A DNA stretch of 64,000 bases from Pectinophora gossypiella (Eukaryota; Arthropoda; Insecta; Lepidoptera; Gelechiidae). The translations under genes and the position numbers were made by a program. Below, piece by piece: positions 31,983 to 45,000 of this stretch (its first letter is position 1; every line of letters starts with the position of its first letter). The notes beneath the pieces are model-generated. The model searched no databases. It was not told where the DNA came from and worked only from the letters and a program-made list of their open reading frames with translations. Location of the stretch: assembly GCF_024362695.1 (NCBI RefSeq), contig NC_065421.1, positions 6,510,598 through 6,574,597 of the forward strand, in the 5' to 3' direction.

Positions 31983-34900
31983 ATGAAATCCAGCAAACGA
32001 AGACTTCAGGCACTCACCGAGGGTTCCGATGGAATTCCTAATTACCTCAAAATGGAAGATTCTGAAACATCCATTCCGCCAGTGTTTAGGTCCCGCCTAC
32101 ATGAACTGTTCTCCCAGATAGAGAAAGAATTTGACCTTCTTTACACTGAAAACCTAAACCGTAAGTAAATATACGTATCAAGTGCATAAACAAACATACA
32201 CCTGTTTGACGAGTTAGGTCCACTGTACTCCAGTTTTACCTTGGAATATTTATAAGTGTATGTTACAAAACATTATGTTTTCACAAGATCCTTCCATTTG
32301 TGCCAAATGACAGTACTAACTATATTTTGTTGATACTTTTTTGCACAAATATGCAGAATATCTCAATATTTTTACTTACTATGTTAAAGTACTTTGATAT
32401 GAGTTTTCAAATTTATTTCCTTTTACAGTTCAAGAAAAAATAGAGATTTTGAGTGAGAAGTTGGAAAGGGAAAGCTATGTGGGAGACAGACAGAACGCCG
32501 ACTATATTGAGTTTGAAACCTCGGGGAAAAACTCCAAAGTCAAATGTAAGTATAATAAAACAAATTTGCGTATATAAATTCAATTGACAATCATTGTGAA
32601 TCACAATAGTCTATTGTCAGGCTGACCTCATATCTTATAATTAAATCTAAATTTTAGCTGGTTAAAACTGGATTATATTCTATGTAGGTACACACAGGTT
32701 AGGTAACTACAGTAATAGGTTTTAAAAATTACTGGGTCTTACTAGATGCAACTGCAAAATTGTATGTAATTGAAGTATTGTACCTTGTGATTATGTTCTC
32801 AACTTTGTATTACAATTGCTTTGGTTATTAGTTTCAAATTCTTTTAAATAGTATAGATTCATTATGCCACTAATATATCCATTTTATTTTTTTTAAACAA
32901 TCAAGTCCTGAGAATAGATTAGAATGAGAATAATTGTCTGAGATTAATTAATTAAAAATAATAATAATTAATTTATTTATTTATTATGATTTGATTAATT
33001 TATTATTAATTTTTATTAATTATTTATTATTATTAGTTTTTTAATTATGTGTAATGAAAACAAATATCAACAAAATTAGTTTCCTATTTACTGTATTATC
33101 TAATTTGTACACAGTTTTTTTTTTGAGCGTATAGTAGCAAATTTGACATAAATTGAGTAGGTAACATAACTGGCTAAGTAAGCAAATACTTGTATACCAG
33201 TCTGTGATGCTTCTGTCCTGGAGATCAGACACAGAAACATGGCTAGCATACAATCTTATGTAGCCCACAGAATAAACAAAATAGAAACAAAAGTTATAAC
33301 AAATTAAAGGCTAATGTGTATCTCTTTTTTGTGTGAGATACAAGTGTACTTGAGTGAAGATTAAATACAAAGTTTTTAAGTAAGTATATACAGCAAATAA
33401 GTATAGTATATGTGCTTTATATAATTATATAGTCAATAGGGATGAATGGAAGCATTGAGTCAAACCAGATCCTGGACTTTTTCAATGCTGGTGGAATAAG
33501 TATATTATTGTATTGTACATACATACATACATAAACTCACGCCCGTAATCCCTAATGGGGTGGGCAGAGCCACAAGTACTCAAAGACAACTTGCAGCCAC
33601 TGTTGATACGAAGTCCTAAGATGGATTATGATGAACCTTATGGTGATAAGGGACCAGCCTATCGCCCATAACATTAGCCCGTCATTTAGAGGACAGAATC
33701 CCTCTGTCGGATTTTACGACATGCCCAGGAAGACAAGCAGCTGAACGTGTTCTATGTTTTTTATTTGCTCCCAGAACAGCATAGAAGCAATTAAAATTAT
33801 TGTATTGTGTTTTAAGTAAATGAGTGTTCTGCTGCCTACCGATATTTGAATGAAGAGTTATGGTTCTAGTTACATCTAGTCCATGGTTTTTAACAATTCC
33901 ATACTTTATTTATATTTAAAGTCACAAATCATAGCAGTGGATGCAAGGTTATTCTCATTATGCTCCTGCATATTTCAAATATAGATTACAGGCTTAATTC
34001 AAGGGTAAAGTGATTAGCCATTACTATATACATTTACAGTCACACCTGTACTTTCAGAAGACAATTTGCATACAATTTTACTTTATTGTAGCCAGGATAA
34101 TAAGTCTATCATCAACTTATACTTGCATAGGTACCCTTAACCTGCACACTCACACATTCATATACATACTCAACTCACATTCCTTTCACTCTTACACTTA
34201 GATGTAAGTTTAACTTTAAGTTTCCTACTTCTTATTAATATTCCTTTACCAAACTGCGCCAACCTTACTTGTACCCCATTTTTTAAAGTTGGTCAAAATA
34301 CAGGCTCCGCCTAGTTTGGAAACCTCTGTTCATTTGGTCATATTTATAATGTAGCCACCCTGTTTCATGTGCCTTAATTACTGTATTGTTTCTGATAATA
34401 AACACATTTCTCATTTTGAACTATTATACAATCTTCAAGCCTTACATAAAATGAGTAAATTAATTATTGTTTTTTTTTTATCAGTATCCCAAAGCAACTC
34501 CCAAAAAGTGAAAGCAAGCCACAAGCTCCGCGTGCAGACCAGCAAAATTGTGTCCAGCTTCAAGGCTCCCACGTACAACTGCCAGCTGGTGCGCGAGTTC
34601 AGCGGACACAAGGACGGCATCTGGGATGTGTCCTCCGCTAGGCCCGGGCAGGCCCTCATTGGCACGGCTTCTGCTGGTTTGTGTTTATATACCTGTCTGT
34701 AAGATAATTTAGTTTAATTGTTATTCATCGATTTTGTATTGCTTTGTTTCTAAACATTATGTCCCTAAAACTTTAGTTGCAAATCTTGACCTGGGTATAA
34801 CTGCATCTTGAATGAGGCTACAAAGACATTTAGAGTAATCCTATTTACACAGAAATATTTTGTTTAATAGAACATAAATTCGACTTCCAAATAGTTTTTA

Positions 34901-37900
34901 TCCGAAATATTGTAAAGGGATTACTCCCTTACATCATTCTAATGTCTTAAAATTATATTATTGTTAGACTTTTAAACATTAATCACTTTAATACCTACAA
35001 TTGGGCGCAGAAGGCCTAGACGGACGTACTTTGACCAAATTGGAGATGTCCTTAGAAAAGGTTTAGTTTGATCTACTCTGAACCGGCGTGCGTGTATGTG
35101 ACGATTGATGAATGTGGAGGAAGCAAGAGAAGTGTATCAGGATCGAAACAAATGGAATTCCATAGTCTCTGCTTACCTGTAGCAAAAAGGCAATCCTTAT
35201 GTAATTCTTGTGTTGTTGTTGTTACGTTTGTTCTTCTTATGTTGTTCCAATCTCTAACACAGACCACACAGCATGCGTATGGAGTGTGGAGTGGGGCAAA
35301 TGCCTGCTCCAATACACGGGTCACTCGGGGTCAGTGAACTCTCTCCGCTTCCACCCCAATCGGGACATCGCGCTCACCAGCAGCGGAGACAACACCGCAC
35401 ATGTGTGGCAGGCCGCTGTTAATTGGGATCTACCGGTATGTCCCATCTATTCTAATAGATAGTTATTGACAAATGGTACTTGGTTGGTTCTTTTGCTTTG
35501 CATGTCAACTATTTAGTGTAACTAGGGTAAGAGCGAGACATCCCCAACTCAAGCATTAACCTTGCTTCCTGGGGTTGCCTCATAACTTTATGCTGCTTGA
35601 AACCAAAAATAAACACTTTTTTTTTTGTTCAGCTGCTTCTCTTCCCGGGCATGTCGTAAAAACCGACAGAGGGATTGTGTCATCTAACATGATGGACTAA
35701 TGTTACGGCCAAAGGCTGATCCCTTATCACCATAAGGTTCATCATATCCATCTTTGGACTTCGTATCAACAGTGGCTGCAAGTTGTCTTTGATTACTTGT
35801 GGCTCTGCCCACCCCATTAGGGATTACGGGCGTGAGTTTATGTATGTATGTATGTTTTTTTTCTAGTTTTGCGCACTTAACGTGATAGAGGTAAAATCTT
35901 GAAAAACATTTGAAAGTATCAAAGTTAAAACAAGAAAATTCATCATCATCTGCCTAGTGTTATCCCGTTTTTCACAGGGTCTGCTTACCTAACCTGAAGA
36001 TTTGACAGGTCCGGTTTTTAGAGAAGCTACTGTCTATCTGACCTTCCAACCCGCGAAGGGAAACCTCCGAAATGCATTTCCTCACGATGTTTTTCTTCAC
36101 CCAACAACTGCATTATCTTAAAAAATTCCAATTTTTAGCATACCCAATTCAGTTTGTATAATATTAAATAATTACGACAGGAATGAATACTAGAAATACT
36201 CTTTGTCACTTGCAAGCATCTTTTTTATTTTATTAAGTGTAAACGATCCCATAACTGATCACAAACTTCCCCTTAATTCTTATAAAACTTACATATATCG
36301 CGGAAGCAGGTTCAATAAGTTTCTTGATTTTTTTTTTTCTACGACAGCGTGGCCAGTCCTCGGAAGAGGAACTTGAAGGCGGCGGCGAGGAGAGCTTAGG
36401 CGAAGGCGGCGACCGTCCGGAGGTTCTGCGCACACCATTGGCTGAGCTAGGCGGCCATCAGGGTGTAGTGGTGGCCGCTGATTGGCTGGCTGGTGGTGAT
36501 CACGTCATCACGGCCTCTTGGGATCGCACGGCTAACTTGTATGACGTGGAGACCGGGGATTGCCTGCAGATTCTGACAGGTTTGATTGTTTTATATCTTC
36601 TGTAACGTCATTGGTTAAGCAAGGAAGCCACTGGATTTAGTGGCCGATGAATGGCGTCCGTGGTCCAGTGGTTGAGCGATCCGGACGCCCCAGGTTCGAA
36701 TCCCGGTGGGGACATTTCACAAAAATCCCTTTGTGATCCCTAGTTTGGCTAGGACATTACAGGCTGATCACCTGAATGTCCGAAAGTAAGATGATCCGTG
36801 CTTCGGAAGGCACGTTGAGCCGTTGGTCACGGTCACTACTTACTGATGTTAGAATGGAGCCATGTCAGGGGCCTTTGGCGGCTCAATAATAACCCTGACA
36901 CCAGGGTTGATGAGATTGGTATACCCCCTCACAACTCACACGATAAGAAGAGAAGATCGAGACTGGGCTGCCTGCTAGTTCTTGCAGGTTTTGTTGGCGA
37001 CCGTGTAGCAACAGTCGTAACTGTAAAGGTCGCGACCGTGCGTCGACCCACAACACCTCCTTGTGCCTGTGGGACTTCCTCGGAAGAACTTTATTTCATT
37101 ATGTCCCACATAGTACTGTGTCATTACTAAACTACCTTCAGACACACACCACACCGGACACTCCATACAAAAATGTTCTTAGTAGTGTCGACTTACCCCG
37201 TCCATGCGAGCGAGACAGAAAATCCGCTCGCGCTCCTTGCGTCTTAAGAAATGAAGTGGGTAGGCAAATCGGGGAAGGGTAATCAAGCTTAGTGCGAGGC
37301 GAAGAATGTCCCTTCTGTTCGTACTATTATTCTTTGTTCTTTGCTGCAGGTCATGACCATGAGCTGACGCACGCCTCAGCTCATCACAGCTCGCGACTGG
37401 TGGTCACCGCCTCCCGTGACACCACCTTCCGTCTTTGGGACTTCCGCGAGCCCATACACTCCGTCTCTGTCTTCCAGGGGCACACTGAGTACGTTTGTTT
37501 CTTTTTTATTAACTTCTCTTATAGTTTAATTTATATGTCTCTGCTAAACTGGTAGTAAAGGAAAACTAAAAGTAGCATAAATTGCGTTCAGATGCTTCTT
37601 GTCTCGAGCGAGAAAGTTTTACAACGCAACGTTTTATGAATATAATTCATTTTCTATTTTAAAATAACCCTGTCATTCTGCAATCCTCTCTTCTCTCGCT
37701 CGCTCCTCACTCTCTCTTTCACACACCTTTACGTTACTAAAAGCCAATTATCCCGTATTTTACATGACTCGCATACCTAACCTGAAGATTTGCTTGGTCC
37801 GGTTTTGTTACAGAAGCGACTGTCTGACCTTCCAACCCTAAGATAAAACCACCCCAATTGACCGTTCCCACCTTAATTTTGATTACTTTATTATCTATGA

Positions 37901-40590
37901 ACTACATTGTTATTAATTCTGTTTAATTTCACAGGAGTGTAACATCAGCAGTGTTTACTCGCGAGGACAAAGTCGTGTCCGGGTCTGATGATCGCTCCGT
38001 CAAGGTATACTTTAGTTAATAAACAAATCAACATTATTCTTTTGCGTAGATTGTAGTTCTGTCTCATTCGAGTGGCGGAGTGGAGTACTTCTCGTGTTCC
38101 CTCCGCGCTTCGGTTGTAGACAGACCAATCTATCATAAAATAGTTGAGAAGAAGGAAGAATAGTCACATAACACGCGCTATTTTACAATACAATACAAAT
38201 AAAAAGATAATTAAAAAAATATATATAAATATAATTTACAAAAGACTCTTAACTAGGTACATGGCAAATGGCGGCCTTGGGACTATTTTATGTGTCCCCG
38301 AAGGCCTAAGCAGAGGTATATAGTATATACATCCTCACCCTCCCTCTCATACAGCCAAGTTGAACACATTGAAGAAGAACATGAACCACAGATTACTTAA
38401 TAATTAAAACACATAATAACGGGTTCTTACCGCGTTTGAAATAGGGATATGATACTCCCGATATTTCGACACTGTTGCAAGTGCCATGATCACGGGATGA
38501 CTGAATATTGGGAGTCTCATAACCCTATTTCAAACGCGGTAAGAACCCGTTATTATTTGTTTTAATTATGATAATAACCGCGTAAACTTAAAACAATACT
38601 TAATAATTGCTACGTAACAAACATAACACCCAGTACAACATTAAACATTTCCTGTACCTATCAAGAGAAAAACCTACTCCGTCTCGGCGATTTCATCAGC
38701 GACCATACATAAACAGCCTATATATGTCCCACTACTGGGCACAGGCTTCCCCTAAATCAACCGGTACGCTACTTCACTGCGGGTTGGTAGAGGTGTTTTT
38801 ACGGCTAACAGCCGGGACCAACGGCCTAACGTGACCTCCGAAACACGGAATCATCTTACTTTTTCAGACAATCAAGTTCAGCGACCATACGTGCCAAAAT
38901 GTATATAAATACTCAAACGTACAATTGACATAGCTTCGCACCACGCCTCCGTAAAATAAAAGTTATTTGGTGGGTGTTCTGTTATCTAAAAGTTTAGGAA
39001 CCCCGTGGACTATATTATGTTACTACGTCTCGACTTACTCAACTATATTACTATATTTAGCCACTATAATTATTACTATATTTAGCCACTATATTGCTAT
39101 ATTTAGCCACTATATTGCTATATTTAGCCATTATTACTATATTTAGCCACTATATTACTATATTTAGCCACTATATTGCTATATTAACCCAGTATATTTA
39201 GCCACCGCTTGATTCCAGGTGTGGGACGTCCGCAACATGCGTTCAGCACTAGCCACGATCAGGTCAGACTCGTCGGTCAACCGGGTGGGGGTGAGCAGCG
39301 GCGGCCTCATTGCTATCCCGCACGACAATCGCCAAGTACGGCTGTTTGACCTGCAGGGACAGCGGCTAGCACGCCTGCCGAGGTCTAGCCGACAGGTTGG
39401 TATTGGTTTATTTTCTATATTAAAGTTTCGTTACGTTCCGTCTTGCTTTTTTTTTGTAATTGTTTAGTGGAAATTTGATATGATGTTAATGTCTTTTTTT
39501 TGTGTGTGGCACCCTTTTATATTAAACTATTTCTATTCTACTCTATTCTAAAAACTCCCTCAGTAGGGAACACAGAATGCCAGCGTCGTGGCTCACGCCG
39601 CGGCTTATTCGGTGTAGAGTTCTTTAATTCAGAACGTCCACTATCACCATATTACGATTGTCTCTTTTATAGCTATTATAATACAATACAAAAATTATTT
39701 ATTGAACACAAAAAAAAACCATTACACAAACAATTACAGGCATTAATACAAAAGGCGGCTTTATAGCTAAGGTTATTATGTGTAAGTTAGTTGCAAGTTT
39801 TATTTATGTTATTGTATTGTTACTATATGTGTGGCGCCCTTTAATTTTCTCTCGTGTGGATTGTGAGATGAATGAGTGATCTCATCAATCTGTGTCCGGG
39901 TTATTATTAAGTCGCCAAAGGCTCTTGACATGGCTCATGTCAAGTATATACTTAAGTAAAGAGTAGTGCTAATTCTTGTAGACACCATCTAATTTTATTT
40001 TATACCTGTCATTTTCTTATCCGTCGAAAAGGAAAGGGACGGGTAATGCAGGCGAGAAAATTATGAACTAAAAAATTTAAAACCCCACCCAAAATGTTAT
40101 ATTGGCTAATAACCCGAGATAATTAAATTGACAGCAGACGTCAGACGGGTTGTATGGCAGCGTGATGCCCATTTTATTCGACTGCGTTGTTCATTCATTT
40201 TAAAATTGACAATTGTGAATCATCCGTTCCTTACGGACCTGACGGGTATAACTTAATATCAAATTAGGAGGGATTTGCGGGAATCGGTGCCAGTAGCCGG
40301 GACCTACTGCTTACCCTCCGAAGCATCTTCCTTCGGACATATGGGTAATCAGCCCGCAAGGAATCCCCTCCGTTTGATTGAGGGGAGGCCTGTGCCCAGC
40401 ACTGGGATGTGTATGCCGGCTGTTTATGTGTGTATGTATTCATAATCACTGTTTTTACCCTCAGGGCCACCGACGCATGGTTACATCAGTAGCGTGGGCG
40501 GAAGACATATCCTCGAACATCAACTTCTTCAGTTGCGGCTTCGACCGGCGCATCCTGGGCTGGTCCATCCAACCGTCCAAGGACAACTGA
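31983..40590 (+). CDS. WDR37: WD repeat-containing protein 37
   Basis: Nine exons, 31983-32160, 32429-32545, 34485-34676, 35263-35435, 36348-36579, 37350-37488, 37935-38004, 39219-39395 and 40465-40590, join in frame to 467 aa, close to vertebrate WDR37 (about 494). WDR37 is a WD40 scaffold; in vertebrates it partners with PACS1/PACS2 and affects calcium handling and development. The N-terminal helix PPVFRSRLHELFSQIEKEFD and the SKIVSSFKAP motif match the family. WD units follow: GHKDGIWDVS, GHSGSVNSLRFHP, GHQGVVVAADWL, GHDHELTHAS, SVTSAVFTREDKVVSGSDDR, and GHRRMVTSVAW. An acidic insert (SSEEELEGGGEESLGEGGD) lies before the third blade. The start at 31983 is the first ATG of the conserved frame. 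Introns 3-8 hold repeats. Confidence 0.95.
33532..33740 (+). repeat. Dispersed repeat (CTCACGCCCGTAATCCC type), copy 1
   Basis: Contains 'cgtaatccctaatggggtgg', 'aagtcctaagatggattatg', 'ggtgataagggaccagccta', 'tttacgacatgcccaggaag'. It is preceded by (CATA)n. Copies at 35632-35860 (inverted) and 44775-45000; end fragments at about 14385-14476, 25538-25610 and 40925-40970. Probably the 3' part of a retroelement. Confidence 0.65.
35632..35860 (-). repeat. Dispersed repeat (CTCACGCCCGTAATCCC type), copy 2
   Basis: Inverted copy of 33532-33740 in WDR37 intron 4, with (GTAT)n at its end. Confidence 0.65.
35950..36110 (-). repeat. LINE 3'-tail-like repeat, copy 2
   Basis: Inverted relative of 14050-14260; a shorter copy is at about 37775-37845. 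In WDR37 introns. Confidence 0.5.
36651..36958 (+). mobile_element. tRNA-headed SINE, family A, copy 2
   Basis: Head GTCCGTGGTCCAGTGGTTGA with box B GGTTCGAATCC, body and end as in 11076-11372. WDR37 intron 5. Confidence 0.8.
38404..38606. mobile_element. Foldback MITE, family 1, copy 2
   Basis: Same palindrome, spacer and asymmetric right tail as 5915-6120, with a few substitutions and a short deletion. WDR37 intron 7. Confidence 0.75.
38700..38870 (-). mobile_element. Partial SINE family A 3' half
   Basis: Contains 'cagcctatatatgtcccact', 'cggctaacagccgggaccaa' and 'cggaatcatcttactttttc'. It lacks the tRNA-like head. WDR37 intron 7. Confidence 0.6.
39046..39206 (+). repeat. Minisatellite abutting WDR37 exon 8
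   Basis: About seven imperfect repeats of a roughly 21-bp unit, CTATATTGCTATATTTAGCCA. The array ends about a dozen bases before the acceptor AG of exon 8 (exon start 39219), so it supplies most of the branch-point region. Confidence 0.85.
40000..40275. mobile_element. Long-TIR MITE, family 3, copy 2
   Basis: Left arm 'cacctgtcattttcttatcc'-type with 'cgaaaaggaaagggacgggt'; the degraded right arm ends ACGGGTATAACTTAATATCA. WDR37 intron 8. Confidence 0.65.
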
Positions 40591-40701
40591 AGTGTAGTGT
40601 GGAGGCGATGGGGGTTCTACTATTACATAGCGGGAAATGTGTGGGACACCACAGACGCCGACGGCAAAACATCCGGGATGAGTTTATACGTGGGTTTTAT
40701 T

Positions 40702-40752
40702 TTTTAACGTGACTTATTGTAGATTTACCGCAGATGGCATTAACTACGTGGC
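40702..40752 (-). mobile_element. Micro-retroposon, copy 2
   Basis: On the minus strand: CGGCCACGTAGTTAATGCCA, TCTGCGGTAAATCTACAATA, AGTCACGTTAAAAAATAAAA. Same 5' start and A tail as copies 1 and 3. The target duplication is not clear. Confidence 0.75.
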
Positions 40753-41084
40753 CGCTGTTTTAGTGGGAAATATCATAACCGTATAAAGTTGCAAAAGAAA
40801 ACACTGGATCTGTTGTTTTTTAACTTTGACCTAAAGTTCCGACGCCGGTCTCAATTATTGATTATTTTATCTACTTTCGGTTTTTGTTAAACTAAACCTA
40901 CCTACTCATAAAACTACGTAGATACATAAACTCACGCCTATTTCCCACTGGGGTAAGCAGAGAGTATGGATTTCCACAAGAAATACACATACTAAATACT
41001 TGCGTCGATGTACAGGAATTGTAGAAAAAAATGGCTACTACGTCTAGCCGCATGGGTCTTTCCAATGCTTCTATAATTTTCTAT

Positions 41085-41230
41085 CGCTCAAAATCGTCAT
41101 TTGCCAGAGCGACATAAAGAACGGGAGCGCGACCGCACTCCGACCGCCTGATCAATTCCATTGTGTGCGGTCGTCTTATCTCGCTCTACCAAATGACGGT
41201 TCTGAGTGAGAGAAAAGGATAGAAGCATAG
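41085..41230. repeat. Foldback repeat
   Basis: Left arm CTATCGCTCAAAATCGTCAT (with TTGCCAGAGCGACATAA) pairs with the right arm TTATCTCGCTCTACCAAATG (with ACGGTTCTGAG). Short MITE-like palindrome. Confidence 0.6.
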
Positions 41231-41756
41231 GAAAGTGCGGTTCCGAGCTGCCAGATGGGTATCAACCCTAAATGATATAGATTTAAAGAAATAATACGGT
41301 GTTTTGTCGTCGGTCTATTATCCCGCGATATAAGTGGACTGATTGGGATGAGTTATGTACAGTTAAGATACTTCGAAGACTTCCAGTTTTGTAGATTTAA
41401 TCAGTTTCTTTACTGTACATAACTTAGGTAACGCGTTGCCAAAACTGTTTGTGTCCATCGATGTAGAACGAATTTTAATATATTTTCAGAATATTTGTAT
41501 AACGGTAATGGTTTATTTATGTATTCATTCCGTCATTGTTATTGTAACGTGTAACAGATTACACAATGGATACCTGGGGGGTTAAAAAAGCCACATCGAA
41601 GCATCCATCTATTCATCTAAAAAAGCAATATTGAAAGAAAGAAAGAATGAAACGTTTATCATAAAGGGACACCACAGAAAGGATAAAAACACAAAACACG
41701 GTATAACACATAAACACAAACATATTGCTATTTGACATTTGTTACTTCACACATAC

Positions 41757-41769
41757 ACAGAGACACACA

Positions 41770-41814
<45 letters not shown>

Positions 41815-41876
41815 GCACAGACGCACACACGAACACACGCACACACGCACGCACACACACACACACACACACACTA
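41757..41876. repeat. CA microsatellite
   Basis: About 120 bp of (CA)n, pure at 41770-41810 and then interrupted by GCA and GAA variants. Confidence 0.95.
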
Positions 41877-42888
41877 TGCAGTAATAACACAGACTAAACA
41901 TATTACCGTTTCTTACTCCGTATGCTGCTATATTTTATAATTATTATAATAAGCCTTGGTCTGTACCTTAGCACTAAAACTTTCCGGACTCGCTGACCCC
42001 CCAAAATACAGGTTTTCCTAGTTTGGGGGACAGAGAATCACTATTTGTATCAAAACTCTGTACGATCAACTGCTATTGTAACTTTTTGTTTGTGTTATTT
42101 TTGGAAAATAAAATACTTACTTACTTACTTGTATATGCGCAAATGTCAAATTGCAATATTGCCTTTTTAGATGAATCGTTTCGATGTGGCTTTTTAACCT
42201 CCTCATCGCGAGAGTTCACATAGAGAAATCGCGTGATGCAGGAGCTGAAATAAAGCGATCTGATTGGCTACTTCAATGTCACAGTAAAAATGCAGTGACG
42301 CTATTGGCTGAGAAATGGCTAAGGAAAGACATGCGGTGTCTATTGTTAGTAATCTGTCCCTATAACGCACTCAGCTTCGCGACTTATTTTATAGTTTTCT
42401 TGCACAAAAGTTAGTATTGTTATTAAGGATGTTTAAGTATAATTATTGTTGGTTTTCAGTAGTTTATTAGTGGTCTAGACACGTTTGTTCGTCCAGTTAT
42501 TGTAGTGTTAAAATTATGTGGAATGTTAGTCTGTAATCGTACATAACGTGGTCGTATTACGAACCAAAGCGATATTGGAATGTATTTGTCTGATTGAGCC
42601 GATATAAACATTTCTCTCTGGCCTATTGCTAATAGTTAGAACTAACCAAGGTATAAGAAGAGAGGTATGCTCAAAAGTGACAGCGAAATCGAGGTTAGCC
42701 CAGCTGACGTCATCCCACCCTACGTTGCCATTTCCTGAAAAATAAATTACCCACGACCAATCTTTTTATATTTACTTTGCAAGTTAATTTTGAACTTTTA
42801 GTAAAAGAGTTACTTACAGTTTTAATGGTTTTTTTTATATATGTGACAAGTAATAGTAATTAAATACATTAGTCAGTAATTCACTTAA

Positions 42889-43058
42889 TTTTTCCGAAGC
42901 ACGGACCATCTTTCTTTGGGACAATCAGGTGATCAGCCTGTAATGTCCTAACCAAACTAAGGATCACAAAGTGACTTTTGTGATATGTCCCCACCGGGTT
43001 TCGAACCCTAGACCTCCGGATCGTGAGCCCAACGCTGCACTGGACCACGAGGCCGTCC
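42889..43058 (-). mobile_element. tRNA-headed SINE, family A, copy 3 (5' part)
   Basis: Minus-strand head GGACGGCCTCGTGGTCCAGT and box B-like GGGTTCGAAACCC-type sequence, followed by the family body up to CGTGCTTCGG. SINE 3'-end-like sequence in plus orientation follows at about 43120-43205. Confidence 0.65.
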
Positions 43059-44169
43059 CAACATTGGGATGATGCTGGCTGATTGATGATAATGAACTAA
43101 ATAGGTAACTAATTGAGCCATTCCAGTGGTTCAATAGTAACTGACACTACGGTTGGTAAGGTTGGTCAATTAACTCAGACCCTACACGAAAGACGCAGGT
43201 CGACTTTATAATTATTTTCTTCGCGCCTGCAAAGCGTCTTTTAAATGCTAAGAAAATCATTGGTTCGTAAAACAAGCACAATAAACAAGAAAATAACTTC
43301 AGAATAAATTAAGGCCAAAAGGACTTGGGAATGCTCTAATTTGGTATTTGATGTGATTACATAATATTTATTAAATATGATTAACTATTTAATAATCTGT
43401 ATAAATAAACACCTTATATTAAGAAAGGTAAAGGGATGGAATTAGTCGTGAAATAACCAATTTAATAACTATCGTGTTAGGTATGATTTAGATTATGCTT
43501 TCAATATGTGTTGTGAACTTTGAATGTGTCCACTAATTCTTTATTCACGCTCCCATTAGTTTAAAAAAGGCAAACTTTTCATGTGTTTTGATTATATTTT
43601 CGTATTAATGAGTCAGGAATAACAATTGCAACTCAACTCAATGACTTGAGTATAATCGTCATTGGTTTTTTGGACCTAATTTTTGGCTTTGCTTTTTGTA
43701 CCTAACCATAGTCTGGTATACCATGTAATGTCTTAAAAATGTACCTCTAGCAAAAAATCTCCATAAATTCCCGCACTAGCAGTCTTTTTTTTTTAAATCC
43801 GTTGTAGTTTTTGGTCTATATAATTATAATATAGAATCAATTTGTGAGGTATATCACTAAAATTATATTAAAAACATGATGCATATCTTCATGTATACCA
43901 ACGTTAACGAGAACAGTGCACCTAGTCAAAAACTTATTTTAAGCCAAAGATAGCTCCGGATTTTACACGCTGTTTACGAGCAATGTCCCATAAACTAGAG
44001 CATTAATATTTTTATTTTTTAATTTGTAGTCGAACAGCTTTGAATCTTCGCATGAAAAATGGCTTGTACTTAGGCACGTATCATTTCCTGCCTTGCCGTC
44101 TTGTAGTATTATTCTAATTTCAAGTTTAATGTACATTGTTTGAGGTTTAAGAAGTAAATTAAATTTGAA

Positions 44170-44332
44170 CACATGATACCGGGTTCTTATCGAATTATTA
44201 TCAGGGATATGAGACTCCCAATATTTAAACACTGTTGCAAGTGCCATGATCACGGGACGACTGATGAAATTGGAGTGGAATAGGTAGACAATAACGCGGT
44301 AAGAACCTGGTATTATGTGTTATAATTTAATG
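44170..44332. mobile_element. Foldback MITE, family 1, copy 3 (diverged)
   Basis: Retains CGGGTTCTTATCG, GGGATATGAGACTCCC and CACTGTTGCAAGTGCCATGA, and closes with CGCGGTAAGAACC and TATTATGTGTT. Confidence 0.65.
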
Positions 44333-44633
44333 TACTTCTTTATCTATCTATATCACTTGCTACTGCCAATGTATGTATACTTTTAGCTTTATTTTATCTC
44401 AATAATTGTGATTGGTATTTATTATTAATAATTTAATTATATATTCGTGTCTTTTAAGATTTGTAGGGTTGCAAATCCAAGATTTATATTGTGCTTGGCA
44501 TGCCCGTCGTTTAGAATGGATGGTATAGACACTACTGTGTAAAACTTCTTATTTAATGCATGGACTTTTAGAAAGTGCATTAAATAAGAAATATTATAAT
44601 TCCGTATTTTATCGTTTGTGTAATACATACATA

Positions 44634-44775
44634 CAGTCATAAGCAATATCATGTACCCACTTTAGAATCCTGTCGCACTATCATATTTGACATTTAATGA
44701 GACTTACCGTTTAATATGTCACAAAAGTTAATGTGACATGGTTTCAAAATGTATACATATTAGGACTCGTGACCG
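44634..44775. repeat. Dispersed repeat, copy 2
   Basis: Inverted relative of 13792-13925: AGCAATATCATGTACCCACT, CACTATCATATTTGACATTT, GTTAATGTGACATGG. Confidence 0.65.
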
Positions 44776-45000
44776 TACATAAACTCACGCCTGTAATCCC
44801 TAATGGGGTCAGCAGAGCCATAAGCAAGACAACTTGCAGACACTATTGATACTAAGTAAGCTGGATATGATGAACCTTATGGTGATAAGGGATCAGCCTA
44901 TCGTCCATAACATTAGTCCATCATGTTAGAAAGGACACAATCCCTATCGGATTTTGTGACTTGCCCGGGAAGACAAGCAGTTGAACGTGTTCTGTTTTTT
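44775..45000 (+). repeat. Dispersed repeat (CTCACGCCCGTAATCCC type), copy 3
   Basis: Same order of motifs as 33532-33740. A LINE-tail fragment with ATCATCATCATC follows at about 45038-45085. Confidence 0.6.

Noticed and set aside
35073..35337. Two 80-90 aa frames on opposite strands in WDR37 intron 3 and exon 4
   Set aside because: No homology; they overlap the true exon 4 in the wrong frames.
41725..41940. 71-aa His/Thr-rich frame
   Set aside because: Translation of the CA microsatellite.
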